64,000 nt of DNA from DAOPYU01 sp942493245 (GCA_942493245.1 OW818685.1:4836001-4900000); one strand, 5' to 3'. Shown: positions 53,351 to 62,629, counted from the stretch's first letter. Numbers and translations are program-made. Notes: a model not told the origin generated them from the sequence alone.

Positions 53351-55981
53351 ATGTACACACGCACAAAAGGTTCAGCCATTCGGGGCAAGGTTCCGGTGGT
53401 ATCGGGAATGCGGCGCGCCCTGTGGTTGTGCGCGTTTCTCGGAACCGCGTTGACGCTGGGCGCTCTCAGCCCGGCCCAGGCCCAATACGATGTGGTCATC
53501 AGCGAGATTATGGCCCAGAATGCCACCACCTTGCCCGATGATGAAGGAAAGTGTTACGACTGGATCGAACTGCACAACCTCACCGATCAGCCCATCAGCC
53601 TGTTCGGCTGGCGGCTGACGGACGACCCGGCCGATCTGGAGAAATGGACGATTCCGAACGTCGAGATCGCGGCGAACGGTTACCTCGTGATTTTCGCTTC
53701 CGGCCAGAACCTGATTACGGTTGGAGAGCCCCTGCACACCAATTTCAGCCTGAGCGCCAGCGGCGAGTTTCTCGCCCTGGTGCGCTTTGGCGCTCCGGTT
53801 GTGGCGCACAGCTACGCACCGAAGTTCCCCCCGCAAGCGGAGGACGCTTCCTATGGCCTGACCGATCCGAAAGATCTGACCGCTCAGGGTTATTTACCCT
53901 ACCCCACGCCCGGTGCTGCCAATCCCGCGCCGGTCAAACCCAAACTTCTGATTTCCGAGATCATGGCCGACAACACCCGAACTCTACGCGACAAAGATGG
54001 CGATTTCTCGGACTGGATCGAAATCTACAACCCCTCCACAACGGAAACGGTCTCCCTCCTGGGGTGGAGTCTGAGTGACGATCCCCAGAAGAAAACCCAA
54101 TGGAAATTCCCCGATGTGTCGGTGGCCCCGGATGGGCGCATTGTGGTTTTTGCCTCGAAGAAAAACCTGGCCAATGCGTCTTCCGAACTCCATACCAGTT
54201 TCAGCCTGAGCGCTCTGGGTGAATACGTGGGTCTCTGCATGCCCGATGGCAAGACGATGGCGCACGAGTTCGCTCCGGCGTTCCCGGCGCTCCTGCCCGA
54301 TGTGGCCTTCGGGATCGTCGGACCCGAGCGGACCCGACAGTACCTGGTGGTTCCCACACCCGGCGCGGCCAATGACTCGACGCCCCCGATCGCCCGGGCG
54401 GATTTTGCCGCCTCGAAGGGTTCTTACCTTCAGGAAGTCCGACTGAGCTGGAACGAAGTGCCGGGCGCAAACCATTACCGCGTCTGGCGTTCCGAATCCG
54501 AGGACGGCACCCGGGCCGCCATCACCGGATGGCTTGCCGCAACCACTTCCTGGCGCGACGAAACCGCCGCGCCCGATCAGTCTTACGGGTATTGCCTGCA
54601 AACCTCCGGTTCTCTCAGCGCCTATCCGACGAATGCATTTACCCCCGTAGTCTCTGGATGGAGGCCGGGTACGGAGAACCTGCGCACTTACCGTGTCTCC
54701 ACCACGGGATGTTCGGTCTTGACCCACAACAGCCCGGACCTGGAAACCACCAGCACCTTTCCGGCAGACATCACATTCTCGATCAAGCGTCTCGCCAAAG
54801 CCCCGGCCTCGGTCGCTTTCGACGCCAACGGCATCGGCCGAGACATCCAAGACAACCTGTACATCCAGGCCTACCGCTTGCCACGCCTGACGGTAAACGG
54901 AGACGTGGAAGTTTTCTACACCGATCTGGGCATAGAGAACCTGATCGTGGATGGCAAAGTGGAAACGCTCACGGCGAATCGCTGCTGGGTGGGGAATATG
55001 GAAGCCGATTTCTATGAAACCATCCGGATGAACGCCACAGAGAACTCGACCCCGGTGGACGGCAGCGCCCCCCGCTATGCCACAACCTCTATCGTGGGAA
55101 CCCGCGCGCCGAAAAACAAGGTCCGCTATGTCAACGTCTCGCTCGCGGGTGTCTCGCTCGAAAACCTCGACCTGCCCTACCAGCCGGTGACCGCCGTGCG
55201 GCTCAGTTCCAAGAAAGGGTTGAACACCACAACCAGAGAAACGTTCCTCAGCTACGGAGGCGCCACGGGGAACCGCCTGCGCGCCAGAGAGATGGCAACC
55301 CTGGCCACACGGGGAAGCGCCTTGGAAATGAATCGCATCGAAGTCTTGCAGGGAACCGGCCCGGTGTCTCTGTCGGCTCTGGGAATGGTTTTCCAGACCG
55401 GTCTGCCGGAACAACGCGCCACGAGCGTGTGGCCGGGAGACATCCGTGGCGTGGTTGCCGTCACGGCGCCCAGTCTTGGCGTGTCGGCCACGGGAGGGAA
55501 CATCGAGACGACGGACGTGCGCGTCTCGGGCGTTCTCCGCGGTCTTTCCGCCCGGCACATCAAGGTCCGCGCCGGTTCGACGGTCCAATTGACCGGTGGC
55601 CGGGTGGGTCTTCCTCAAAGCGTCTCGCAGGACGCGACCACCTCGGACACGCAACCCCGGAGTCTTTTTCTTGCGGGAACCAACCTGGCCGCACCGAAGA
55701 AAGACATCCTTTCCGTTCTGGGGACACGGGGGGTCCGGGGCGTGTTTGTCGCGGGTGGGGTTTACGCGCCCAAGGCTCTCAACCGTGTCACACCCAATTG
55801 CGAAGGAGTGATTTACAAGATCGCGACCGGAAAACCCGATCTTTACGGGACGCCCCGCATCGAAGGGGAAAGCTGGTCCAACTCCAGCCGCGCTATCCGG
55901 TTCCTCGGGGATAAGGGAACAACGGGAACGCCCGAGGGGTTCACGGTTTACAATGAGACCCACCTGCCCGCCACACCCTGA
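53351..55981 (+). CDS. Secreted double-LTD protein with FN3-like domain
   Basis: 876 residues; ATG at 53351 after AAGGAAGGA, 56 bp downstream of the giant LTD/CotH gene and probably in the same transcript. Signal peptide to about 44 (ALTLGALSPAQAQ). Two lamin-tail domains (about 46-195 and 196-345), both with the YDWIEL/SDWIEI motif and ending in a PTPGAAN linker. Then an FN3-like module (about 350-435: VRLSWNEVPGANHYRVWRS), and about 440 residues of beta-rich sequence with short repeated strand patterns (ENLIVDGKVETLTANRCWVG, GNIETTDVRVSG), possibly a beta-helix. It has no enzymatic motif. It may be a partner or substrate of the upstream CotH-like protein (inference). Confidence 0.8.
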   Translation: MYTRTKGSAIRGKVPVVSGMRRALWLCAFLGTALTLGALSPAQAQYDVVISEIMAQNATTLPDDEGKCYDWIELHNLTDQPISLFGWRLTDDPADLEKWTIPNVEIAANGYLVIFASGQNLITVGEPLHTNFSLSASGEFLALVRFGAPVVAHSYAPKFPPQAEDASYGLTDPKDLTAQGYLPYPTPGAANPAPVKPKLLISEIMADNTRTLRDKDGDFSDWIEIYNPSTTETVSLLGWSLSDDPQKKTQWKFPDVSVAPDGRIVVFASKKNLANASSELHTSFSLSALGEYVGLCMPDGKTMAHEFAPAFPALLPDVAFGIVGPERTRQYLVVPTPGAANDSTPPIARADFAASKGSYLQEVRLSWNEVPGANHYRVWRSESEDGTRAAITGWLAATTSWRDETAAPDQSYGYCLQTSGSLSAYPTNAFTPVVSGWRPGTENLRTYRVSTTGCSVLTHNSPDLETTSTFPADITFSIKRLAKAPASVAFDANGIGRDIQDNLYIQAYRLPRLTVNGDVEVFYTDLGIENLIVDGKVETLTANRCWVGNMEADFYETIRMNATENSTPVDGSAPRYATTSIVGTRAPKNKVRYVNVSLAGVSLENLDLPYQPVTAVRLSSKKGLNTTTRETFLSYGGATGNRLRAREMATLATRGSALEMNRIEVLQGTGPVSLSALGMVFQTGLPEQRATSVWPGDIRGVVAVTAPSLGVSATGGNIETTDVRVSGVLRGLSARHIKVRAGSTVQLTGGRVGLPQSVSQDATTSDTQPRSLFLAGTNLAAPKKDILSVLGTRGVRGVFVAGGVYAPKALNRVTPNCEGVIYKIATGKPDLYGTPRIEGESWSNSSRAIRFLGDKGTTGTPEGFTVYNETHLPATP

Positions 55982-56089
55982 CGGGGCAGCGGGGTCAAGG
56001 AACGAGTTTGCCAGCGTGGGTTTGGAACCGTGACCAGAAAGAATCTTCGTGGTCGCCATGTCTGGCGGAGAGAATTTTCCGGGTGTTTG

Positions 56090-56704
56090 TCAACCGCCCC
56101 ACATCCCCCAGAGATACAACCCGAGATGCAGGGTGAGACAACCGTACACGCCCGCCATGACGTCGTCTATGACGATGCCGTAACCGCCCGGGAGCGCCTG
56201 AAACTGGTATGCGGGCGGGGGCTTCAGGATGTCGAAGAACCGGAACACGAAGAAGCCCGCCGCGGCGATCCACGCCTTGCGCACGGTCGAGTCGTCCGCG
56301 CCGCAGGTTCCCAGCATCGTGACCAGATAGCCCACCACTTCGTCAATGACGATGCGTCCGTCGTCCTTCTTGCGATAGATCCCCTCGGTCAACGTGGCGG
56401 CGCGAATGCCGATGGCGATGAGGCACACAGTAGCCAGCGTGTACACGGTCCATCCGGCGAACGGGGGCGACAGGAACCAGAACAGAAGCACCCCCACGAA
56501 CGTCCCGGCGGTCCCGGGCGCGAAGGGGGAAAACCCCGTCCCCAGACCCGTCGCGATGGCGAGAGCGCCCCAGCGGCGCAATCCAGGCGGGAGATTCGGG
56601 TCCGGGCTGATCGGACCGGCATGGGGGTCGAACTTGGGTTTCTTTATGCGCAACGTTTCTTCGCCGGAAACCGGCTGGCCGTCTTGAGGCGGGTTCTGTG
56701 TCAC
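56090..56704 (-). CDS. pgpA: Phosphatidylglycerophosphatase A
   Basis: 204 residues with a GTG start (56704) directly after GGGAGGGGACAC. PgpA pattern: GTGFSPFAPGTAGTFVGVLLFW, GRIVIDEVVGYLVTM, FFVFRFFDILKPPP and GIVIDDVMAGVYG, with four hydrophobic segments. It dephosphorylates phosphatidylglycerol-phosphate in the inner membrane. It starts 15 bp after the stop of the PurE-TsaC gene, so the two are an operon; an odd pairing of lipid and nucleotide enzymes. Confidence 0.92.
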   Translation of the reverse strand: MTQNPPQDGQPVSGEETLRIKKPKFDPHAGPISPDPNLPPGLRRWGALAIATGLGTGFSPFAPGTAGTFVGVLLFWFLSPPFAGWTVYTLATVCLIAIGIRAATLTEGIYRKKDDGRIVIDEVVGYLVTMLGTCGADDSTVRKAWIAAAGFFVFRFFDILKPPPAYQFQALPGGYGIVIDDVMAGVYGCLTLHLGLYLWGMWGG

Positions 56705-56719
56705 CGTGTCCCCTCCCTG

Positions 56720-58024
56720 TTATCCGGCCAGCCGGTCGCCGAGAATTTCTTTCAACGCGTCGCGTTCCAGAACGCCCTGCCGCAGGATTTCATACGGTTG
56801 CGAGACCACGCTCAGGATCGTCGAGACCCCCAGCCCCGGAGTGGGGCCGCAGTCGAGGATCAGGTCCACCTCGTCGCCGAGGGTGTCGGTCACTTCCTGC
56901 GCGGTGGTGGCCGGAGCCTCGCCCGAGCGGTTGGCGCTGGTGGTGGCGAGGGCCTGCCCCAGCAGGTTGATCAGACCCAGCGCCAGCATGTTGTCGGGCA
57001 TGCGCACGGCGATCGAGTTCTCAACCCCGATGCCGGGCAGTGTGCGCGGACGCTTGGACACCACCAGGGTCAGCGCGCCGGGCCAGTGCTTGTCCAGAAC
57101 CTCTTCAACCCCTTCGGGCAGGTCGCCCACCAGACGGCGCAACAGACGATCCGAATCTATCAGGACCGGAATCGCCTTGTCGGCGGAACGGCCCTTGATC
57201 TCGAAGAGGCGCGCCACGGCGACTTCGTTGGTGGCGTCGGCGGCCAACCCATAGACCGTATCGGTGGGCAGGGCGATCACGCCGCCGCGCCGGAGAACTT
57301 CGACCACTTCCTCGACCACGAGCAGGTCGGGCTGCTCGCCGTCCACTCGCAGAACGCGTCCACGGGCGGGTACCGTGTCGGTTTCGGTATCGCCTTCCTC
57401 GGTGGGCATGTCCCCAAAGAGTTCCGGGGTTCCATCTTCGCTCACCTCGGCGGGCGGAGCCGGTTCCGTCTCGACGGCCGCGTCGCAAGAGAAAGCCTCA
57501 TCCCCTGTTGACGCAGGGCGCGCCTCCGGGTAGTCCTGGTAGAGTTTTTCGTTCTGTTCGGCGATTTTTTTCTTCCAGCCGGCCCGGAAATCAATAAGGA
57601 GGCGACGCAGGTCCGGGTCGGTCGTGGCCAGAATGTGGAGCGCGAGGATGACCGCGTTCTCGGCCCCGTCAATGCCGACCGTGGCGACCGGGATGCCGGG
57701 AGGCATCTGGACGATCGAGTAGAGGGCGTCTATCCCCTCAATGGGCGAGGCATTGAACGGCACGCCGATGACGGGCAGGACGGTTTTGGAGGCCACAACC
57801 CCCGGCAGGTGCGCGGCGGCGCCCGCACCCGCGATGATGACCCGTACGCCGCGCTTTTCGGCTCCGTCGAGCCACTCGACGAGGCGTTCCGGGGTCCGGT
57901 GGGCCGAGGCGATGCACATCTCAAAAGGGACGCGCAAGGCCTGAAGCCGCTTCATCCCCGGCTCCATCCGTTTGACATCGCTGTAACTGCCCAGTACGAT
58001 TCCGATTTGTGTTTTTCTGCTCAT
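56720..58024 (-). CDS. Fusion: PurE (N5-CAIR mutase) and TsaC/Sua5 (threonylcarbamoyl-AMP synthase)
   Basis: 434 residues; ATG at 58024 after GGAGGAACCC. Residues 1-165 are PurE: LGSYSDVKRM (S13-D16), SAHRTP (40-45), AGAGAAAHLPGVVASKTVLPVIGVP and YSIVQMPPGIPVATVGI. About 55 acidic, Pro-rich linker residues follow. Residues about 221-434 are the YrdC/TsaC domain: GGVIALPTDTVYGLAADATN, EIKGRSADKAIPVLI, WPGALTLVV, ENSIAVRMPDN and ATTSANRSGEAP. PurE isomerises N5-CAIR to CAIR in purine synthesis; TsaC makes threonylcarbamoyl-AMP for tRNA t6A. Both halves look catalytically intact. The Sua5 C-terminal domain is absent, so the second half is of TsaC type. Both use nucleotide-related substrates but belong to unrelated pathways. 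Confidence 0.92.
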   Translation of the reverse strand: MSRKTQIGIVLGSYSDVKRMEPGMKRLQALRVPFEMCIASAHRTPERLVEWLDGAEKRGVRVIIAGAGAAAHLPGVVASKTVLPVIGVPFNASPIEGIDALYSIVQMPPGIPVATVGIDGAENAVILALHILATTDPDLRRLLIDFRAGWKKKIAEQNEKLYQDYPEARPASTGDEAFSCDAAVETEPAPPAEVSEDGTPELFGDMPTEEGDTETDTVPARGRVLRVDGEQPDLLVVEEVVEVLRRGGVIALPTDTVYGLAADATNEVAVARLFEIKGRSADKAIPVLIDSDRLLRRLVGDLPEGVEEVLDKHWPGALTLVVSKRPRTLPGIGVENSIAVRMPDNMLALGLINLLGQALATTSANRSGEAPATTAQEVTDTLGDEVDLILDCGPTPGLGVSTILSVVSQPYEILRQGVLERDALKEILGDRLAG

Positions 58025-58212
58025 GGGTTCCTCCGCCAGTTTCCCTTCCAACCAAGAGTCGGAAAGGGATTATATCGGGACCGGGGCAGGGAGGCAAACC
58101 CTTTTGCGAAGCAAATGGCAAATGGGAAGTCTTCCCGAAAATGGAGGGGAAGCCGGGTCTTCTGGTTCCGTGAACGTGGAGCAGCGGCCGGTTGCCGGGT
58201 CGGCAGACTCCC

Positions 58213-60060
58213 TCACCAGAAGATCGCATATAGAATCAACGTGGCGATGACCACCAGAACGCCGACGATCTTCGCGGATTGAGAGGTCTCCAGATTCAGG
58301 TGACCGCCACTCTGGATTTCGATGGGCTGGAGCCGCGGTTTGATCAGCGTCATGATTCCCATGAGAACCAGCAGGGCCCCGTAACAGACCGCGATCCGGT
58401 TGAGGAAGGCGATCGAGGGAATGTAAATCTGGATCAGCCCGTAGAGGATGGGACCCAGAATCAGGGCCAGCACTCCAGCCATCGCCGGGACGCGCCGACT
58501 GATCAGACCAAAGGTGAAGGCGGCCAACAAGCCCGGTGAGATGTAGCCCTGCGATTCCTGGATCAGGCGGAAGATACTGTTGCTGATGCGGGGATCGCCC
58601 AGCATGGGAGCGAGCAGACAACCCAGTACCATGATCGAACCCACGCAGATCCGGCCCGTGCGCACGATATTCTGCTGGCTGGCATTGCGGGCGAGGTATT
58701 TCTGGTAGATATCCAGCGAGAAAATCGTCGCGAAGGCGTTGATCATGGCGGCCAGCGAACTGACCACCGCGCCCAGAATGGCCGCCAGCACAAAGCCCTG
58801 AATCCCGCAGCCAGCCGGAAGCGCCTTGCTGAGCAGCAGACCGAAAGCGGTGTCGAAGCGGTAGCCCATCAACTTGTGTTCGAGTTCGACCTTGACGCCC
58901 TCGTCACTCACGATTTTCTGAACGGCCTCGTTGTGCCGGGCCATCTGCTCGGCCACTGCCGCATTGGTTTTCTCAAAATTCTTGTCGTAACTGAAAACTT
59001 CCCGGACGAGCGGGGTCTGGCCATTGATTTCGGCAAAGCGGGTCAGCGCCGGCTCGTTCATCGTATCCCCCGCCACCTTCATGTCCTGACTGTAAAGATT
59101 GAAGGCGATCATGCCCGGGAAAATAATGATGAAGGGGATGAGCAGTTTGAGGGCCGCCGCGAAAACGATGCCGCGCTGGCCCTCGCGCAACGAAGCCGAA
59201 CCCAGCACGCGCTGCGTGATGTACTGGTTGAGACCCCAGTAATAGAAGTTGGGGATCCACAACCCGATGAGCAAGGCCGTCCAGGGGATATTGGGATCGT
59301 CCTTGGGTAACACCATGTGCAGTTTATGGGAATTGAGCGCCAGAAACTTTGTGACGCCGCTGGACGTATCGGTCAGACTTTCGGGCATGGCAGCCGTGGT
59401 GGCGATCGAGGCCAGGGGCGCCTCGCCCAGCAGATGGAAGGCGCACCAGGCGATGATGCCCCCCCCGATAATCAACGCCGTCCCCTGGATCAGGTCCGCC
59501 CAGACGCAGGCCTTCAGACCTCCACTGGCCACGTAGGCCCCAGCCATCAGGCCAATCAGCCAGGCGCCGGTCGTTACATCCATTGGCACCAGGCCCAGCA
59601 GGGTCTTACCGTGGAATGCCGTCTGAATGGTCAACGCGCCGGAATAGGTCACGGCGGCCACCAGCAGAATCAGGATGGGCAGCATGCACAGCGCCATGAG
59701 AGTACGGGCGAGAGGATTGTAGCGGTGTTCGAGGAACTCGGGCATCGTGAAGATACCGGCCCGCAGAAAGAAGGGAAGGAAGAAAAATGCGACGACCACC
59801 AGCGTAATAGCCGCCAGCCACTCGTAACTGGCCGGGGCCAGCCCCTGATAATCCGCCGCCTGACCCGACATGCCGACGAACTGTTCGGTCGAGATATTGG
59901 CTGCGATCAGCGACACGCCGATCAACCACCATTTCAGCCCACGACCCGCCAGAAAGTAAGACTCGCTGTCTCCCTCATGGCGACTTTTCCAGATTCCGAC
60001 CCCGACGACAGTGATAATGAAGGCAATGAAGACAAAGATGTCCACGGTGGTCAATTGCAT
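58213..60060 (-). CDS. Sodium:solute symporter (SSS family)
   Basis: 615 residues, about 14 hydrophobic segments. The SSS signature region is GRGLKWWLIGVSLIAANISTEQFVGMSGQAADY and FFLRAGIFTMPEFLEHRYNPLARTLMAL; later ILGAVVSSLAAMINAFATIFSLDIYQ is the second family block. It resembles sugar- and inositol-type (SGLT-like) members more than proline or pantothenate carriers (inference). It could import sugars freed by the secreted hydrolases. The ATG at 60060 has AAAGGA nine bases upstream; an upstream TTG at 60069 adds three residues and is less likely. Confidence 0.9.
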   Translation of the reverse strand: MQLTTVDIFVFIAFIITVVGVGIWKSRHEGDSESYFLAGRGLKWWLIGVSLIAANISTEQFVGMSGQAADYQGLAPASYEWLAAITLVVVAFFFLPFFLRAGIFTMPEFLEHRYNPLARTLMALCMLPILILLVAAVTYSGALTIQTAFHGKTLLGLVPMDVTTGAWLIGLMAGAYVASGGLKACVWADLIQGTALIIGGGIIAWCAFHLLGEAPLASIATTAAMPESLTDTSSGVTKFLALNSHKLHMVLPKDDPNIPWTALLIGLWIPNFYYWGLNQYITQRVLGSASLREGQRGIVFAAALKLLIPFIIIFPGMIAFNLYSQDMKVAGDTMNEPALTRFAEINGQTPLVREVFSYDKNFEKTNAAVAEQMARHNEAVQKIVSDEGVKVELEHKLMGYRFDTAFGLLLSKALPAGCGIQGFVLAAILGAVVSSLAAMINAFATIFSLDIYQKYLARNASQQNIVRTGRICVGSIMVLGCLLAPMLGDPRISNSIFRLIQESQGYISPGLLAAFTFGLISRRVPAMAGVLALILGPILYGLIQIYIPSIAFLNRIAVCYGALLVLMGIMTLIKPRLQPIEIQSGGHLNLETSQSAKIVGVLVVIATLILYAIFW

Positions 60061-60672
60061 GAGGCGCAATCCTTTCGGTGTTCTCCAGCCCGATTGTCTC
60101 TTGCCGATAGAGACAGGAGAAGGGGAGGGTGATACTCAAGAACCGGTCAAGACCACTGGGAGATTGAAACACTCCACAGATTCCTATAGCGACTCGCACG
60201 TGTTATAGCCCTTGCCAAAAAGAATCTTCATTAATGACACGGAGTCAGGTGTTCCAGACCCAAGTCCCGTCAGGGACTTCGGACAATAGCCCAGCGCTTC
60301 AGCGCTGGGTTCGGGATCATCCCTTTTCCCCGTCCCGGAGGGACGGCTGTCGGTTACCCCCGGTTTTTCAGTCGTCCCTCCGGGACGAATTGTCTGAAAA
60401 TCGCTTTCCCACCGTTGAAACGGTGGGCTACTTTCTTGCCGTCCCTCCGGGACGGAACGGCTGATTCTCAGAACCGACAATCGGAATAATGAAAATTCTT
60501 TCTGGCAATTGCTCTAAATTTTCGAGAAAATTTACTCTCTCGTTGACTTTGGAAAAAGAGTCTGCTCCCAGACGGACGAATTGTCCTGCACGTTTGCGTT
60601 CGGTTGCAAGGAAAAATATCGCGTCTGGCTAAGAAACGTGTGCGCGGCACAGGAGACGCTCATGAAAGATCG
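60061..60672. other. Gene-free stretch upstream of the symporter
   Basis: About 610 bases. 60262-60455 is a hairpin array (listed separately); 60480-60650 is AT-rich without recognisable elements. No coding frame is credible. Confidence 0.6.
60262..60455. repeat. Array of six short hairpins
   Basis: Perfect or near-perfect palindromes at 60262-60279 (AAGTCCCGTCAGGGACTT), 60290-60309 (CCCAGCGCTTCAGCGCTGGG), 60330-60346, 60373-60387, 60408-60427 (CCCACCGTTGAAACGGTGGG) and 60439-60455. Three are versions of CGTCCCGGAGGGACG. Spacers are irregular (about 10-27 bases), unlike a CRISPR array. Confidence 0.8.
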
Positions 60673-61323
60673 TCAAGGCCTCTGGGGGGCATTGGCCTGT
60701 TCGAGCAGGTAGAGAGCCACTTCTGCGCGGAGGTTGGGACAGCATTCCACGTGGCGACCGTTGTCCAGAAATGCCCGGCGTACGCAACGGAGTTTTTCCT
60801 CGCGGCAGAAGTCGTCCCAGTCGGCCACGGTGAAGAAGTGGCGGTTGGGTGAGGAGTACCAGGTGTAGGGGAAACTTTCCGTCTTGGGGGCGTGGCCGGT
60901 GAAACACAACTGCCAGCGCGCGCGCCAGTGACCGAAATTGGGGAACACAACGAGCAGCTGGCGTCCGATGCGGAACGACTCGCGGATGACGTGGAGCGGC
61001 TCGTGCATTTCCTGAATGGCGAGCGAGAGGATCACCAGATCGAACGAGGCGTCGGGGTAATGGTCAATGCCCTCTTCGGCGTTGCCGTGGTGGACCGAAA
61101 GTCCGCGCTCAACGGCCTTGACGACACACGCTTCGCTCAGTTCGATGCCCACGGCCTTGACACCGCGCTGCGCCACCATCTGCGCAAGCAGTTCCCCCTC
61201 GCCGCACCCGATGTCGAGCACGCGCCCCCCCTGGGGGGCCTGGTCACAGATCCACTGGTAAATGCTGGTACGGTTGGCCAATTGTTCGGGCATTGCGGGA
61301 GAGTCTCCGATCGCGAGGGTCAT
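60673..61323 (-). CDS. metW: Methionine biosynthesis protein MetW (methyltransferase fold)
   Basis: 216 residues. The SAM-binding GGRVLDIGCGEGELLAQM, then DLVILSLAIQEMHEP and VVFPNFGHWRARWQL, is the MetW pattern. MetW accompanies the homoserine acetyltransferase MetX and is needed for its activity in some bacteria. It starts 21 bp after the metX stop. The start is uncertain: the ATG at 61323 has a poor ribosome site and one at 61293 has GGAGA about 10 bases upstream. Confidence 0.9.
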   Translation of the reverse strand: MTLAIGDSPAMPEQLANRTSIYQWICDQAPQGGRVLDIGCGEGELLAQMVAQRGVKAVGIELSEACVVKAVERGLSVHHGNAEEGIDHYPDASFDLVILSLAIQEMHEPLHVIRESFRIGRQLLVVFPNFGHWRARWQLCFTGHAPKTESFPYTWYSSPNRHFFTVADWDDFCREEKLRCVRRAFLDNGRHVECCPNLRAEVALYLLEQANAPQRP

Positions 61324-61344
61324 CTATTGAAAGAGTGCGGGGTT

Positions 61345-62514
61345 TCAGGCTTTCGCGCCGTCCGGCTCGCGCCAGGTGGTTTGCGTTCGTTTCAAAAACG
61401 AGCGCACGAGTGGCTCCTGCTTGTCGTAGTCGAGCAGGAAGGCGTCGTGGCCGTAATCGCTGTTGATTTCGTAATACGTTGCGTCGCCACCCGAGCGGCG
61501 GATAGCCCGTGCCACTTCCTTGAGGTGGTGCGGCGGATAGAGCCAGTCGGACGAGAACGCAATGAGAAGAAAGAGCGCCCCCCGCGTGCCCTCGAACGCT
61601 TCGGTCAATGTGTGATAACCACTGGCCAGATCGAAGTAATCGAGCGCCTTGGTCAGGTAGAGAAGCGAGTTGGCGTCGAACCGGCTGACAAAGCTGTGAC
61701 CCTGGTGGCGCAGGTAGCTCTCGACCTCGAAGTCGAGCGAGAAGTCGTAGCCGAACCGCTCGCGGTCGCGCAGGCGGCGTCCGAACTTGCGCCGCATCCC
61801 TTCTTCGGAGAGGTAGGTCACATGGCCCACCATGCGCCCGATGGCCAGCCCCATCGCCGGTCCCTCGGTGCCGTAATAGTCCCCCTTGTTCCACGCCGGG
61901 TCGGCCATGACCGACTGGCGCGCCACCTCGTTGAAGGCGATCTGCTGGGGCGAATGCTGGTGCGTCGAGGCGATGGCCAGGGTGGACTTGACGCGGTGGG
62001 GGTAGGCCACCGCCCATTGCAGCGCCACCATTCCCCCCATCGAGCCACCCGCCACGCACAACAGCGTCTCGATGCCCAGGTGGTCGAGCAGTTTCGCCTC
62101 AACGTTGACCATGTCGGGCACGGTGACCACGGGGAAGCTCAGGGCATAGGGTTTGCCGGTCTTGGGGTTGATCGAGCCGGGACCGGTCGTGCCGTAGCAG
62201 CTGCCCAGCACGTTCGGGCAGATCATGCAGTAATGGTCGGTGTCGAACGCCTTGCCGGGACCGATCATGATGTCCCACCACCCCGGCTTTTCCGCGCCTG
62301 GGTGAAAGCCGGCGGCGTGCGCCCCACCCGACAGGGCATGGCAAAGCAGAATCGCATTGTCGCGGCGTTCGTTCAAGGCGCCATAGACTTCATAGGCCAC
62401 GGTGATCGGCCCAAGCGTCTCGCCGCTTTCGAGCCGGAGCGGTTCGTCGGTGAACAGTTCGACCGATTGCGTCTCGACCAGCCCGACGCCGGGGTATTGT
62501 TCTGTTTCAGTCAT
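61345..62514 (-). CDS. metX: Homoserine O-acetyltransferase
   Basis: 389 residues. Alpha/beta-hydrolase enzyme: ILLCHALSGGAHAAG, WWDIMIGPGKAFDTDHYCMICPN, nucleophile serine in VAGGSMGGMVALQWA, and a C-terminal histidine in DYGHDAFLLDY. It activates homoserine for methionine synthesis with acetyl-CoA; some family members use succinyl-CoA instead, which sequence at this level does not settle. ATG at 62514 has GAGGA 10 bases upstream and a strong promoter 90 bases further up. Operon with metW. Confidence 0.95.
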   Translation of the reverse strand: MTETEQYPGVGLVETQSVELFTDEPLRLESGETLGPITVAYEVYGALNERRDNAILLCHALSGGAHAAGFHPGAEKPGWWDIMIGPGKAFDTDHYCMICPNVLGSCYGTTGPGSINPKTGKPYALSFPVVTVPDMVNVEAKLLDHLGIETLLCVAGGSMGGMVALQWAVAYPHRVKSTLAIASTHQHSPQQIAFNEVARQSVMADPAWNKGDYYGTEGPAMGLAIGRMVGHVTYLSEEGMRRKFGRRLRDRERFGYDFSLDFEVESYLRHQGHSFVSRFDANSLLYLTKALDYFDLASGYHTLTEAFEGTRGALFLLIAFSSDWLYPPHHLKEVARAIRRSGGDATYYEINSDYGHDAFLLDYDKQEPLVRSFLKRTQTTWREPDGAKA

Positions 62515-62575
62515 TTTTCTGCATATCCTCAACGCCCCCGGCACAGCGGGGTCAGGGTTCTATCCGGTATTTTCG

Positions 62576-62599
62576 GCGCCGGAGTCACAATCCCGGCGC
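62576..62599. promoter_or_regulatory. Inverted repeat overlapping the metX start of transcription (candidate operator)
   Basis: Arms GCGCCGG (62576-62582) and CCGGCGC (62593-62599), 10-base spacer, positioned from just after the -10 box to about +18. Confidence 0.4.
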
Positions 62600-62600
62600 T

Positions 62601-62629
62601 ATCATAGGGCTTTCGCCCGCCAGATTCAA
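62601..62629 (-). promoter_or_regulatory. Promoter for metX-metW
   Basis: Minus strand TTGAAT (62629-62624), spacer exactly 17, TATGAT (62606-62601). The match is 4/6 and 5/6; transcription would start near 62594, giving a leader of about 80 bases. Confidence 0.6.

Noticed and set aside
60262..60455. CRISPR array
   Set aside because: Units differ in sequence and orientation, spacers are short and irregular, and no cas genes are near.
62515..62595. SAM riboswitch upstream of metX
   Set aside because: The leader is about 80 bases and shows none of the conserved cores of SAM-I, SAM-II or SAH motifs that I can recognise.
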